DNA from: Dehalococcoidia bacterium
GTDB lineage: Bacteria > Chloroflexota > Dehalococcoidia > UBA2247 > RBG-13-53-26
Assembly (NCBI GenBank): GCA_030372995.1
Contig: JAUCPZ010000212.1
Location: 1-35,898 of the forward strand
DNA: 35,898 bases
Direction: 5' to 3'
The notes under the pieces were generated by a model. It ran no database searches and was not told the origin of the DNA. It was given only the letters and a program-made list of their open reading frames with translations. Numbering within the stretch: position 1 is the stretch's first letter; every line of letters starts with the position of its first letter. Both the position numbers and the translations under genes were made by a program. Below are positions 14,922 through 24,061 of the stretch, piece after piece.

Positions 14922-17117
14922 TCAAAAAGCGAAGTCATTGGGCAGCGCCCAGAAGTCCTTGAACTCCCGGGTGAAGCCATCGCTGAGCTTCATGCTGCTG
15001 CGGTAGGCTTCCTGCAGCATCGGGTCCAGCTTCTTGTCCAGTATCTTCTGGCGTGCCTGCTTCCAGTACTCCTCCACCGGCACCCCGCGTGAAAGCCGTT
15101 CCTTGCGCTTGGCAGCTCGGAGCTTTCTGGTCTCCTCTTCATCGACCTGCCATTCTTTGGCCTTCTCGTCGTAGTGGACGGCGATGCAGTAGATATTGCG
15201 GCTGATGTCCTCGTTCGTCAGGCCGTTGTCCAGGTCTGCCTTCTGGAGCGCCGGATCCCTCTCGATGGGATCGCCCAGGCCGCCGGCCGACGAGTTTTCG
15301 GCGACAAATACGTCCTTGTCGAAGACCTCTATGCACGGCGGCATGTGATTGAAGTACTTGATGTCGGCGTAGGGATACTTCAGGAATTCCCGCGGGTCCG
15401 ACGCCTCGTGGATGAGAGGCAGTCTCTTGTTCACCAGGTCCTGGAAGTTGTGATACCGGATGAGGAAGGTGTTCCGCTTGCCGCCCGGATAGCCGCCGAA
15501 CAGCCCTATGTTGGGCACGATGCGGTCGTGACCGGCCCCTATGGCCCCGCTGCCGATGCCGACGGTCAACCGGTGCAGCATGTCCATGGTGGGCATCGAC
15601 AGGCCGGAGCGGTAGCGGCCCCAGCCAACCGAGTAGGGCAGAAGCATGCGGGACATATACATCTCCGGCATGAAGAGCTCCCAGACCTCCCAGTTGCCCA
15701 CATCGGTCTCGGGAGTGGCCACCCATCCTCCCGTGTCCACCCCGTCGCAGACGCCGGTGGCGCCGGCGCCGAACGTGCCCGGCCCGCCGGCCAGCATGGG
15801 GCGCTTGTTGCCGAACTGGTCGTAGCCTGCCAGTTGCCAGCCGGAGCCGGAGACATAGTTGAACGTCTCTTCTCTGAAGCCGCGCATGTAGAAGGCAGTA
15901 CCCAGCATCCCGCACCACAGGCTGAACACGTCGATTATGGAAGGCCACGGATTGCCGGTGGCCAGCTTCTTGATCTGGCTGGGATTAAAGAGAGAGTCCA
16001 CCGGCGGCGTCTTTATGTCGCACGGCAGGAGCGAGCCCAGATTGGCCCGGCCGTCGTACGAAAGCGTCTGGACAATAGATATCGACAGCCCGCCCCAGAG
16101 GGCTTTCGGCGTGGGGTTGTACGCATGCCAGCCCCACTCCCCGATCCCGTCGAAATCGAGCACCATCCGCCCCTCCGGCAATATGTCCATCTGGATGGGT
16201 ATCAGCCGGATGCAGTCCTTTCTGGCCGGAAGCCATGATGCCGGCGTTTCCGCCATGTATATCTCGAAGGGCACGATGTCGCGATAGCGTCCCGGGATGG
16301 TGCGCTGCTTGATGCGGGCGATCTGGTTCCGCCGCTCCTCTTCGATGAGCTCCCTGATGGCCTTCTTGAAGTAGTCGAGGCCGAATTCACGGATCATGTC
16401 TTTGACGTCTTCGCGGACGCGGATGTTGGCGGCCACGGCGCCCTTCCTGTCCAGGAGGAACATGTCCGGCATGTCTAGGCCCATCTCGATTCTGATCTCG
16501 AAATCGCGCCTTATCTTGTCATTGGTGCCGATCTTCTCGCAGTCAAACTTCATGCCGTCTCCGGCGCGCTCCACGGCCGTACAGGGCATGCAGCCGGGGC
16601 TGACCGCGCCGATGTCCATCTCCATGATGACCGTGCACACCCAGGCGACCAGTTCGCCCTCCCAAAAGATGGGCAGCAGATCGTAGTTGTCAGCCGCGTG
16701 TATCCCCGCGATCACCGGATCGTTGGCCAGGAAGAGGTCGCCATCGTGTATCCCCACGTCTTCCTCGTAGTTGTTCTCGATCATCCAGGTGATGTTGTCT
16801 CCCATGAGCTTGACGTGGACCTGTATGCCGGTTGACTGGACCACGTTGTCTCCCTCGGGCGTATAGAGACCCATGCAAAGCTCTGCTACCTCCCTGACAT
16901 AGGGCGATCCGGAGATCTGTTTGCAGGTTTCCCGCCCCGCGATCAACGAGGACATGATGCGGGAATGGAAGAGCTCCGCCTTGATCGGGTCGTCCCTCAG
17001 GACGTGGGGGTTGGTGATCCCTGCATAGCACCCCGTTTCCCTCAGGAGCCTCCTGTTGTCTTCCAGCATCTGCTTTAGCGTCTTGCCGTTATCTCCAATT
17101 CCCTTACGCTTAGTCAT
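14922..17117 (-). CDS. acxB: Acetone carboxylase alpha subunit, HyuB family (module 1)
   Basis: A 731-residue HyuB/hydantoinase-B family protein. In acetone carboxylase this subunit carries the Mn2+ site where the ketone enolate meets carboxyphosphate or CO2. The expected H-x-x-D pair is present (H140 and D143 in GIHAAD, after ANDP). The third ligand known from Xanthobacter, a histidine 22 residues after that Asp, is M165 here (VIMEMDIG). Module 2 keeps His at that place. Either another residue, such as E166 or D168, takes over, or the chemistry differs. A GGAGGTCGAC site lies before the ATG. It is 36 bases from acxA and ten from acxC, clearly one operon. Confidence 0.92.
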   Translation of the reverse strand: MTKRKGIGDNGKTLKQMLEDNRRLLRETGCYAGITNPHVLRDDPIKAELFHSRIMSSLIAGRETCKQISGSPYVREVAELCMGLYTPEGDNVVQSTGIQVHVKLMGDNITWMIENNYEEDVGIHDGDLFLANDPVIAGIHAADNYDLLPIFWEGELVAWVCTVIMEMDIGAVSPGCMPCTAVERAGDGMKFDCEKIGTNDKIRRDFEIRIEMGLDMPDMFLLDRKGAVAANIRVREDVKDMIREFGLDYFKKAIRELIEEERRNQIARIKQRTIPGRYRDIVPFEIYMAETPASWLPARKDCIRLIPIQMDILPEGRMVLDFDGIGEWGWHAYNPTPKALWGGLSISIVQTLSYDGRANLGSLLPCDIKTPPVDSLFNPSQIKKLATGNPWPSIIDVFSLWCGMLGTAFYMRGFREETFNYVSGSGWQLAGYDQFGNKRPMLAGGPGTFGAGATGVCDGVDTGGWVATPETDVGNWEVWELFMPEMYMSRMLLPYSVGWGRYRSGLSMPTMDMLHRLTVGIGSGAIGAGHDRIVPNIGLFGGYPGGKRNTFLIRYHNFQDLVNKRLPLIHEASDPREFLKYPYADIKYFNHMPPCIEVFDKDVFVAENSSAGGLGDPIERDPALQKADLDNGLTNEDISRNIYCIAVHYDEKAKEWQVDEEETRKLRAAKRKERLSRGVPVEEYWKQARQKILDKKLDPMLQEAYRSSMKLSDGFTREFKDFWALPNDFAF

Positions 17118-17153
17118 GTCGACCTCCTCTAATCTCTCCGTGCCTGCATGGTC

Positions 17154-19304
17154 CTACGTCAGCCAAAGCAGCAACCATTCGTCCATCCTCACGCGTCTTC
17201 CCGGGGGCAGGAAGAGGGTGGTGGCTGGGGCTTCTATCACAGCCATGCCGGTCACCTCGTTCCCTGGCCGGAGGCTGTCCATGTCGTAGATGGTGGCCTT
17301 GCCCCACCTCCCGTCGAAGTAGACCTCCCTCTCTCCCTTGATGGCTTTCTTGTGGGGGGTCTTGCCTTCAAGCGGGTGCTTGACCAGCTTGGGTTTGACC
17401 TTGGGTATGCTGGCGGTGACCCCCAGTTCCATAATCTGGAACCCGGCGCGTTCGTGCTTGGCGACGCCAGCGTAGACTTTCTCGTAGAGTTTCTCGAAGG
17501 CAGCCAGCAGCTTGTCCATATCCTCGGGGCTGTTGACGCGGGAGACTGGCGACAGCACTTCAAGATCTTCCATCTGCCCGCCATAGCGCACGTAAGCTAT
17601 CTGCTGCACTGTGGCCTGATCCCACGGAAGTCCCTCTGCAGCGAAGTCCGCGGCAGCCTGCTTCTCCAGTTCCTCCCAACCCACGTTGATCAGCAGTTGC
17701 CCCATCAGCAGCTTGTAGGAAGCGTCGGCCCCGGCGGGAATCAGCACGGGGACCGACTTCTGGTAGCGGTGGGTGATGTCCACTGCAGCGCAGCCGAATG
17801 AAGAGAAGCCAGCGGCCCAGGGCATGGTGGCTACACCGCGGAAGGGCAGCCCCTCTGTATAGCCGGCCACGTGCATGGGGCCAGCGCCGCCGTAGCAAAG
17901 GAGGTGATAGGCGGCGGGCGAGAAGCCCCGGGCGAACAGAACGGACCTGATGTGCTCCTTCATCCGGCTGTTGATAAGCTTGTACACGCCGTCGGCAAGG
18001 TAGTAGGGATCAACCTTGATAACATCGGCGCACTGCTCCTTGATGGCCTTGAACGCCTTCTCCTTGTTGAGTTTCTTCTTGCCGCCGAGGTAATTGTCCG
18101 GGTTCAGGATCCCCATTATGAGGACGCAATCCATCACGGTTGGGACTTCGTTGCCCATCTCGTAGCACACCGGTCCCGGTTCCGCGCCGGCGCTCTCAGG
18201 CCCGATGTTCACCCGCTTGCTGATCGGGTCTATCGTCACGTACATTCCCGTACCGGCGCCGATGGTATCCATCTGCAGCGTGGGGATGTTGTAGATCCGG
18301 CGGTTGATGACGACTTCGCGCTCGACCAGGGGCTGGCCGCTCCTGATGAGACCGACGTCGAAGCTGGTCCCGCCCATGTCAGTGCAGACCCAGTTGTCGA
18401 TGCCCATGTGCTGAGAGAGGTATCGGGCGCCGAGCAAACCGCCGATTGGCCCGGAGAAGCTGGCTTCGTATAGCCTCGGATAGCGGATGTCGGTCAGGCC
18501 GCCGTGGGCCAGCACTATCTGCAGAGGGTGCTTGTAGCCGGAGGCCTTCAGCCTGTTCTCGATCTTGAAGAGCTGCTCCCGTCCGGGCTCGGCCACGTAG
18601 GCATGGAGCACAACCGTGTTGAGGCGCCCCATTTCTCTCATAATCGGGCAGAGCTTGTGGGAGAGGTACACCGGCACCTTCTTGCCCCGTTTCTCCATGA
18701 CCTCGTTGGCTATCTGCTCCATCTTCAGCTCATGGGCCGGGTTCACGAAAGAGTGCAGGAAACACACGACGATGGCATCGACATTCTCATCGAGGAGCTC
18801 CTCAACCGCCTTGACTGCCATGTCCTCGTAAAGCGGGATGACCTCTGTGGTGAACATGTCAAGGCGGCCTTCGACGCCTTTCACCAGGCGGCGGGGTACG
18901 AGGGGGGTGTTGCCGTGGTGAGTAACGTGGTGGAGGATGTCCTGGTAGGCGTAGCCCTTCCACTTCTGGGCGCTGCGCTCATTCAGAAAGATGTCTTCAT
19001 CGCCGCGCGTAGTGATCACCCCTACCTTGCGCCCCGTTTCGGTGATAAGCGCGTTCATCATGGAAGTGCCGCTGTAAACAGCAGCCTCAACTTCGGGCAG
19101 CAGGTGTCTGGCTTCTTTGTTGAAATCCATTCCCCAGTGCTCGAGGGCATCGCCCATGGATTCCCAGAATCCCAGTGACTGGTCTTGTGGGGTGGTGGCG
19201 GCTTTCCCTATGGTGAAATTGCCTTCCGTGTCCACTACCATCATGTCGGTCATCGTGCCGCCGGCATCGCTGGCGATGATCTGCACCCGTCTCTTTGTGC
19301 TCAT
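17154..19304 (-). CDS. acxA: Acetone carboxylase beta subunit, HyuA family (module 1)
   Basis: A 716-residue protein with the ASKHA ATPase fold of HyuA/oxoprolinases. In acetone carboxylase it uses ATP (yielding AMP and two phosphates) to phosphorylate acetone and bicarbonate. The phosphate loop reads SDAGGTMTD (12-20), the form I recall for acetone carboxylase beta, against DTGGTFTD in ordinary HyuA. CTDMGGTSFDVG, SAGAEPGPVCY and CYGGAGPMH are the other conserved nucleotide-binding stretches. The length equals that of the Xanthobacter subunit (about 717). The start at 19304 has GGAGGGG six bases upstream. It is the first gene of the leftward operon acxA-acxB-acxC. Confidence 0.93.
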   Translation of the reverse strand: MSTKRRVQIIASDAGGTMTDMMVVDTEGNFTIGKAATTPQDQSLGFWESMGDALEHWGMDFNKEARHLLPEVEAAVYSGTSMMNALITETGRKVGVITTRGDEDIFLNERSAQKWKGYAYQDILHHVTHHGNTPLVPRRLVKGVEGRLDMFTTEVIPLYEDMAVKAVEELLDENVDAIVVCFLHSFVNPAHELKMEQIANEVMEKRGKKVPVYLSHKLCPIMREMGRLNTVVLHAYVAEPGREQLFKIENRLKASGYKHPLQIVLAHGGLTDIRYPRLYEASFSGPIGGLLGARYLSQHMGIDNWVCTDMGGTSFDVGLIRSGQPLVEREVVINRRIYNIPTLQMDTIGAGTGMYVTIDPISKRVNIGPESAGAEPGPVCYEMGNEVPTVMDCVLIMGILNPDNYLGGKKKLNKEKAFKAIKEQCADVIKVDPYYLADGVYKLINSRMKEHIRSVLFARGFSPAAYHLLCYGGAGPMHVAGYTEGLPFRGVATMPWAAGFSSFGCAAVDITHRYQKSVPVLIPAGADASYKLLMGQLLINVGWEELEKQAAADFAAEGLPWDQATVQQIAYVRYGGQMEDLEVLSPVSRVNSPEDMDKLLAAFEKLYEKVYAGVAKHERAGFQIMELGVTASIPKVKPKLVKHPLEGKTPHKKAIKGEREVYFDGRWGKATIYDMDSLRPGNEVTGMAVIEAPATTLFLPPGRRVRMDEWLLLWLT

Positions 19305-19439
19305 ACGGTCCCCTCCTGTCACAGCTAGTACGTAGATTCTCCCGTGGTCTCAGGGTATGGTGTTACGGCGGTTGGTGGGCTGGCCGTTTTGCCCCCCGAT
19401 TTCGAGAACATAAGGATAGCGATGGCTGTCTGGCGCTGT

Positions 19440-19460
19440 CTGTCAGGCAATTCCTGACAG
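19440..19460. promoter_or_regulatory. Candidate operator, perfect 8-5-8 palindrome
   Basis: CTGTCAGG (19440-19447), five bases, then CCTGACAG (19453-19460), without mismatch. It lies about 140 bases before acxA and about 210 before the -35 box of the kinase operon, in the shared intergenic region. Size and symmetry suit a dimeric regulator such as the NarL-type protein encoded at 21351. I found no clear promoter for acxA close to it. Confidence 0.45.
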
Positions 19461-19545
19461 TGATTGCCGCCGGCAGCGCCGGCTAATGACGGGCATCCCG
19501 CCCCGGGCGGATTGACCGGGCTACCCGTCGTCCCGGGCAATGGGC

Positions 19546-19572
19546 ACGCAAAGGGCCGAAGGCCCTCTGCGT
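19546..19572. repeat. Strong hairpin, 12-base stem with GAA loop
   Basis: ACGCAAAGGGCC (19546-19557) pairs with GGCCCTCTGCGT (19561-19572) with one mismatch and a three-base loop. No U-tract follows on either strand, so I do not call it an intrinsic terminator. It may be a dispersed repeat or separate the divergent units. Confidence 0.5.
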
Positions 19573-19668
19573 CTCTTCGCTCTCCCCGATGCGGAAGATT
19601 CCCCCTCAGAGAGGAAATCAGGGCATAAGGGTTTGAAACCAGTCAATTTCTTTGCGTGTTCAATGAAG

Positions 19669-19697
19669 TTGACGTAACAAGGAGGCGGGGCTATCAT
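19669..19697 (+). promoter_or_regulatory. Sigma-70-type promoter for the kinase-regulator pair of module 1
   Basis: TTGACG (19669-19674), a 17-base spacer, then TATCAT (19692-19697). The expected start of transcription is near 19704, about 97 bases before the chosen kinase start. This is one of the best promoter matches in the window. Confidence 0.65.
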
Positions 19698-19800
19698 CGA
19701 GGCACAGGCGTCTGTCGAGGGCATTCGGGATTGACCCCACTATCCGGGGGCCCGATTGCGCTCGATTCGGTGCTCGATCAGCCTCCCCATCGAGGTCGTG

Positions 19801-21354
19801 ATGGACGAGATTACCGAGACCGCGGACCGTTCTTTGGGATCTCTGCTCGCGTCGGTTACGGGAGATTCACCAGGGCCCGCGTCGGCGGCTCAAAGGCCTG
19901 AGAAGAGATCCAAGCACTACCGCATCCTCGCGGAGAGTGACACCGACTTCATCTGGGTCATGGACATGGATTTCAATGTGGGGAGCGTGACTGCCTCTGC
20001 CTGGCGTTTCCTGGGATATGACGGCGAAGATCCCGACCCCGAATGGTGGACAGGCAGGCTGCTGACGCCGGAGACCTACTCGCTGTGCCAGGAGGTCTTC
20101 CCGGAGATACTGAGATACGCCAGAAGACATCCGCGGGATTCATCGCGGTCGTGGACGCTGGAGATGGAATTCATCCGCCGGGACGGCACCACGGTTCCGG
20201 TGGAGACCACCGTGAGCCTGATGTATGGCCAGGATGGCAGTCCCTGCGGCATGGTATGCGTTGCCCGGGACAGGACGCAGCCCAGAAGGGAGCAGGAACT
20301 CTTCCGCACGCTGGCCGATAACTCGCCCATAGGAGTCTACATTCTCCAGAACGGCAGGTTCCGGTTTGTCAACCATCAGCTGCAGGAGTACATGAAGTAC
20401 AGTCAGGCCGAGCTCATCGGTGCCGAGGCCATGAGTTTCGTGCTGCCCGAGGACCGGGACCGGGTCAGGGAGAACGCCAGGGCCATGCTCAAGGGGGAGC
20501 GTTTTGAACCGTACGAGTTCAGGTTCACCTGCAAGGACGGGGAGATCAGGTGGGTCATGGAGCTGGTCTCGTCCGTGCAGCACAATAACGGACGGGCCAC
20601 GCTCGGCACGTTCATGGACGTCACCGAGCGCAAGAGGTCCGAAGAGGAATTGAGGCGTTCCGAGTCGCAACTGAGGCTGCTAACCCAGCGTATGCTCGAG
20701 ATTCAGGAGATGGAACGGGGCCGTTTCGCGCGGGACCTTCACGATCAACTGGGCCAGGACTTGGTATTCCTGAAGATGCAGGCGGAATCACTGGCCAGGA
20801 ACCTCGGCGATGTCCCACGCCTTCAGGAAAAGGCTATGGAAATCGCCAACCTCGCCGACCGCCTCAAGACCACCTCCAGCCGCATCGCTGCCAGCATCGG
20901 ACCAGGGATACTTGATGGGCTAGGGCTGGTGCGTGCGGTGGAGTGGTGCGCCGAGGATTTCGAGCGGCGCACCGGCATCTCCTGCCCGGTTGATACACCG
21001 ATCGCTGATCTCAATGTAGGTCAGTCGACGGCAACCGCCGCCTACCGCATTCTTCAGGAGGCTTTGACGAATGTGTGGAGGCATGCCAGCGCTTCTCAAG
21101 TGGAAGTGAAACTGGAGAAGGAAGGAGACTGGGTGACGCTTACGGTCGCCGATAACGGGGTCGGCATCAGCGCCGGCCTACTGTCTCGGAAGTCGACGCT
21201 GGGCTTCCTCGGGATGTACGAGAGAGCGCGCTTGGCTGGCGGCGGCCTCACCGTGAACAGTGCACCGGGCCAGGGCACGCGGATCGTGGTGCGGTTGCCG
21301 CTGGGCGACGCGGAGCCAAAGCGCAGCGCGAGGGGACTGGGAGGGGGCCGATGA
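19801..21354 (+). CDS. Soluble PAS-domain sensor histidine kinase, NarX/DegS type (module 1)
   Basis: A 517-residue kinase with no membrane helix, so it senses something inside the cell. Order: PAS (about 35-150), second PAS/PAC (about 165-285, ending GTFMDVTERKR), a short coiled coil, HisKA_3 dimerisation domain with phosphoacceptor H314 (FARDLHDQLGQD), and a HATPase_c domain with the N-box ILQEALTNVWRHA and G-boxes ADNGVGI and GLTVNSAPGQGT. This is the NarX/DegS class that pairs with LuxR-type regulators. I chose ATG 19801 after GAGGT; TTG 19756 would add 15 residues of low quality. The stop overlaps the regulator start (ATGA). It is divergent from acxABC, so a ketone or its precursor is a plausible ligand. 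Confidence 0.9.
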   Translation: MDEITETADRSLGSLLASVTGDSPGPASAAQRPEKRSKHYRILAESDTDFIWVMDMDFNVGSVTASAWRFLGYDGEDPDPEWWTGRLLTPETYSLCQEVFPEILRYARRHPRDSSRSWTLEMEFIRRDGTTVPVETTVSLMYGQDGSPCGMVCVARDRTQPRREQELFRTLADNSPIGVYILQNGRFRFVNHQLQEYMKYSQAELIGAEAMSFVLPEDRDRVRENARAMLKGERFEPYEFRFTCKDGEIRWVMELVSSVQHNNGRATLGTFMDVTERKRSEEELRRSESQLRLLTQRMLEIQEMERGRFARDLHDQLGQDLVFLKMQAESLARNLGDVPRLQEKAMEIANLADRLKTTSSRIAASIGPGILDGLGLVRAVEWCAEDFERRTGISCPVDTPIADLNVGQSTATAAYRILQEALTNVWRHASASQVEVKLEKEGDWVTLTVADNGVGISAGLLSRKSTLGFLGMYERARLAGGGLTVNSAPGQGTRIVVRLPLGDAEPKRSARGLGGGR

Positions 21355-22034
21355 TCAACGTCTTGATTGCAGATGACCACGCTCTGGTGAGGCAGGGACT
21401 GAAGCGACTTCTGGAAGAGGACCCTGAGATTCATGTCGTAGCAGAAGCCTCTGATGGGCTGGAGGCGGTCAGAGAATACGAGCACGTTCATCCTGATGTC
21501 GCCGTGCTGGACATCGCTATGCCGCACCGTGACGGACTGGAAACCATCAAGCGCATACTCAAGATCGACCCGGAGGCGCGTATCCTGGTGCTGACCATGT
21601 ATCCGGAAGAGCAGTATGCTGTTCGAATGCTCAAAGCGGGCGCGCTGGGATATATCACCAAGGGCAACTGCACTGCGGAGCTGCACCGCGCGGTGCGCAC
21701 CGTCAGATACGGAAAGAGATACCTCTCGGACCAGGGAGAGAATGCGGTCGACCTGCAGCTCTTGGCCAATAGATCGGAGGAGACTCCCGTCGGTCTGCTC
21801 TCCAACAGGGAACTGCAGGTGCTTTGCCTCATTGCCCGCGGCTTCAAGTCCAGCAAGATATCGGCCGAGCTCGGTCTGAGCACCAAGACGATCGAGACCT
21901 ACCGGTCGCGCCTCATGCAGAAGCTGTGCCTCCACAGCGACGCGGATATCTGCCGGTTTGCCTACGATAACAAGCTGGTAGGGGCCGCCATCCCAACCAC
22001 TGCACCCGGCAAAGCGGCCGATCAGCGCGGCTAG
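21351..22034 (+). CDS. NarL/LuxR-family response regulator (module 1)
   Basis: A 227-residue DNA-binding response regulator. The receiver domain (1-120) has acidic pocket D9-D10, phosphoacceptor D54 (VLDIAMP) and a conserved Lys in ITKG. The LuxR-type helix-turn-helix follows from about residue 147 (LSNRELQVLCLIARG...KTIETYRSRLMQKL). The start overlaps the kinase stop by four bases, so the pair is made together. The likely targets are its own operon and acxABC across the intergenic region, where the 19440-19460 palindrome is a candidate site. Confidence 0.93.
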   Translation: MINVLIADDHALVRQGLKRLLEEDPEIHVVAEASDGLEAVREYEHVHPDVAVLDIAMPHRDGLETIKRILKIDPEARILVLTMYPEEQYAVRMLKAGALGYITKGNCTAELHRAVRTVRYGKRYLSDQGENAVDLQLLANRSEETPVGLLSNRELQVLCLIARGFKSSKISAELGLSTKTIETYRSRLMQKLCLHSDADICRFAYDNKLVGAAIPTTAPGKAADQRG

Positions 22035-22172
22035 CCTCGGCAGCATCTTGTTCTCCGCTTTGCACGTCACGGTGTCTTGTATGGCAATCGGACATTCACT
22101 GCCGGCATCTCAGCAACCCAGGTCAAGAAGGTGGTGTTCATTGTGGGTATCCTTGAAGGCAGAGGTTAGAGC

Positions 22173-23084
22173 GTGGAGCGTTGGGAGAAGACCACTGCGG
22201 TCCGCCGTATGCAGGACTACATCCAAGAGCATTTGACTGACCCCATCACCCTTCATATGCTGGCGGAAGCGGCGGGCTATTCGCCCTGGCACTCCGCGAG
22301 GCTGTTCAAAGAACTGACGGGAGAAACGCCCTTCGATTACATCCGGGCTCTCCGGCTCTCCCGGGCAGCTGAGAGACTGAGAGACGGGGATGCCAGAATC
22401 GTCGACGTGGCGTTCGACTTCGTCTTCGACTCGCACGAGGGATTCACGAGAGCGTTCTCCAAACACTTCGGCATGACTCCCGGCAGCTACCGCCGCAATA
22501 AGCCACCACTAAAGGTCTCTATGCCGACGTCAGCCCACGACTACTACCTCAAACAACAAAGGGAGGAAGGACATATGCCAAAGAAAGCGAAAGCCAATAT
22601 AGTCTTTGTTCAGGTCGTCGAGCGGCCGGCGCGCAAACTGATTCTGAAAAGGGGGAAGACGGCGAAAGACTACTTCGCTTACTGCGAGGAGTTGGGTTGC
22701 GATGTCTACCAGGAGCTCAAGGATGTGAAGGAAGCCCTCTATGAGCCCATCGGCATGTGGTTACCGGAGAACCTGCGAAAGCCGGGAACATCGGAGTACG
22801 CCATGGGTGTGGAAATGCCTGTCGGCTACAGAGGCCCAGTGCCCAAAGGCTACGAAATCATCAACCTCAAGCCGTGCAAGATGATGGTCTTCCAAGGCGA
22901 GCCCTACGATGACGCCAGGTTCGAGCAAGCCATCAGCGACCTCTGGGCGGCCATGAAGACCTACAATCCGGAGCTGTACGGCTTCAGATGGGCGGACGAA
23001 GACGGACCCCGCTTCCAACTCGAGCCCCAGGGCTACCGCGGCTACATTGAGGCCAGGCCGGTCAGAGAGGTGAGGACACGCTGA
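22173..23084 (+). CDS. AraC-family regulator with GyrI-like effector domain
   Basis: A 303-residue transcription factor in the Rob/SoxS-like arrangement with an N-terminal DNA-binding part. Two AraC helix-turn-helix motifs occupy about residues 8-108 (LAEAAGYSPWHSARLFKELTG and VAFDFVFDSHEGFTRAFSKHFG). A linker then leads to a GyrI-like small-molecule-binding domain (about 140-300) that usually binds hydrophobic or cationic compounds. The start is GTG 22173 with an AGAGG-type site. It follows the response regulator by 138 bases on the same strand and ends convergently with the dehydrogenase genes 146 bases away. It may add ligand control to the island, but the target is unknown. Confidence 0.88.
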   Translation: MERWEKTTAVRRMQDYIQEHLTDPITLHMLAEAAGYSPWHSARLFKELTGETPFDYIRALRLSRAAERLRDGDARIVDVAFDFVFDSHEGFTRAFSKHFGMTPGSYRRNKPPLKVSMPTSAHDYYLKQQREEGHMPKKAKANIVFVQVVERPARKLILKRGKTAKDYFAYCEELGCDVYQELKDVKEALYEPIGMWLPENLRKPGTSEYAMGVEMPVGYRGPVPKGYEIINLKPCKMMVFQGEPYDDARFEQAISDLWAAMKTYNPELYGFRWADEDGPRFQLEPQGYRGYIEARPVREVRTR

Positions 23085-23230
23085 GAACGGTACCCGCCAG
23101 AGGTCTCATCTTGGTGTGGTGACTTGTCAATCACCCGCGGTCCGGGGGGACCCTGTGTCCTCGGTTGGGGCCGGTGATACAGTGGGCCGAATCAGTACCC
23201 TTGCGTTAGGTCCATCATAACCGGTATTCT

Positions 23231-24004
23231 TCAGGGGCCTTGCTTGTAGGGTACCACCAGTTGAGCTGACCAGCCTCCATCAACCGGCAGGAACGCGCCC
23301 GTAACATACGAGGCATCGTCGGACGCCAGGAACAGGGCTGCCCGGGCGATCTCCTCGGGATCACCCGGTCGTCCCTGCGGAATGAAGTCCATCTGCAGGG
23401 ATGAGAAGTAGGCTGACATCATCGGCGTGTCGGTCATGCCTGGACAGATACAGTTGACCCGGATGTTCTGCTTGGCGTATTCGGCGGCCATGGTCTTAGT
23501 CAGCAGGATTATGCCTGCCTTGGAGGCGCAGTACGGAGACACCAAAGGGCCTCCGCCAATGCCCTGAGCAGAGGATGTGTTGACAATGACCCCTCCACCC
23601 TGCCTGATCATAATGGGGATAGCCAGCCTCGAAGCCAGAAAGACGCTCTTGAGGTTGGTATCCAGCACGGCATCCCAATCTTCCTCCGATAGATCGGCGG
23701 TGAAGGCCAGAGTCCTTGCGCTGATGCCGGCGTTGTTGAACAGTATGTCCAGCCGCCCATAGGTATCTACGGTCCTCTTGATCATCCTCTCCACGTCGGC
23801 GGCACTGGAAACATCAGCCTCAATGGCGATGGCCTCACCTCTTGCCTTCGTGATCACGGCGACCGTCTCCTGGGCCCCCGGCAGAGCGCGGTCAACGACG
23901 CTTACGCTGGCCCCTTCCTTGGCGAACAAGAGAGCGCTGGCTCTCCCAATCCCTGAAGCGGCCCCCGTGATCAAAGCAACCTTCCTATCCAGTCTGCCCG
24001 TCAT
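23231..24004 (-). CDS. Short-chain dehydrogenase/reductase (SDR) 1
   Basis: A 257-residue classical SDR. It has the cofactor motif TGAASGIG (13-20), NNAG (90-93) and catalytic residues N117, S144 or S145, Y158 and K162 (YCASK). D38 at the end of the second strand (VVDR) favours NAD over NADP, which suits an oxidising role. The ATG at 24004 has AAGGAGG five bases upstream. It lies 57 bases after the second SDR gene and is the last gene of the leftward module-2 stretch. Oxidation of a secondary alcohol to the ketone, or of a 3-hydroxyacid, are both plausible. Automated naming as FabG would be misleading. Confidence 0.88.
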   Translation of the reverse strand: MTGRLDRKVALITGAASGIGRASALLFAKEGASVSVVDRALPGAQETVAVITKARGEAIAIEADVSSAADVERMIKRTVDTYGRLDILFNNAGISARTLAFTADLSEEDWDAVLDTNLKSVFLASRLAIPIMIRQGGGVIVNTSSAQGIGGGPLVSPYCASKAGIILLTKTMAAEYAKQNIRVNCICPGMTDTPMMSAYFSSLQMDFIPQGRPGDPEEIARAALFLASDDASYVTGAFLPVDGGWSAQLVVPYKQGP

Positions 24005-24061
24005 GGGTCCTCCTTTGAGTGTATGTGTATGTACTTCGTGCAATGCAGGGCTGTCTCTGGC

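Noticed and set aside
13385..14962. A 525-codon plus-strand frame opposite the iron-sulfur and acxC genes
   Set aside because: It is the reverse-strand shadow of two well-supported genes and of an intergenic region, and has no recognisable domain.
23085..23230. A possible terminator between the AraC-type gene and SDR 1 (GGTCC-GGGG-GGACC)
   Set aside because: The stem is only five bases and no U-tract follows on either strand.
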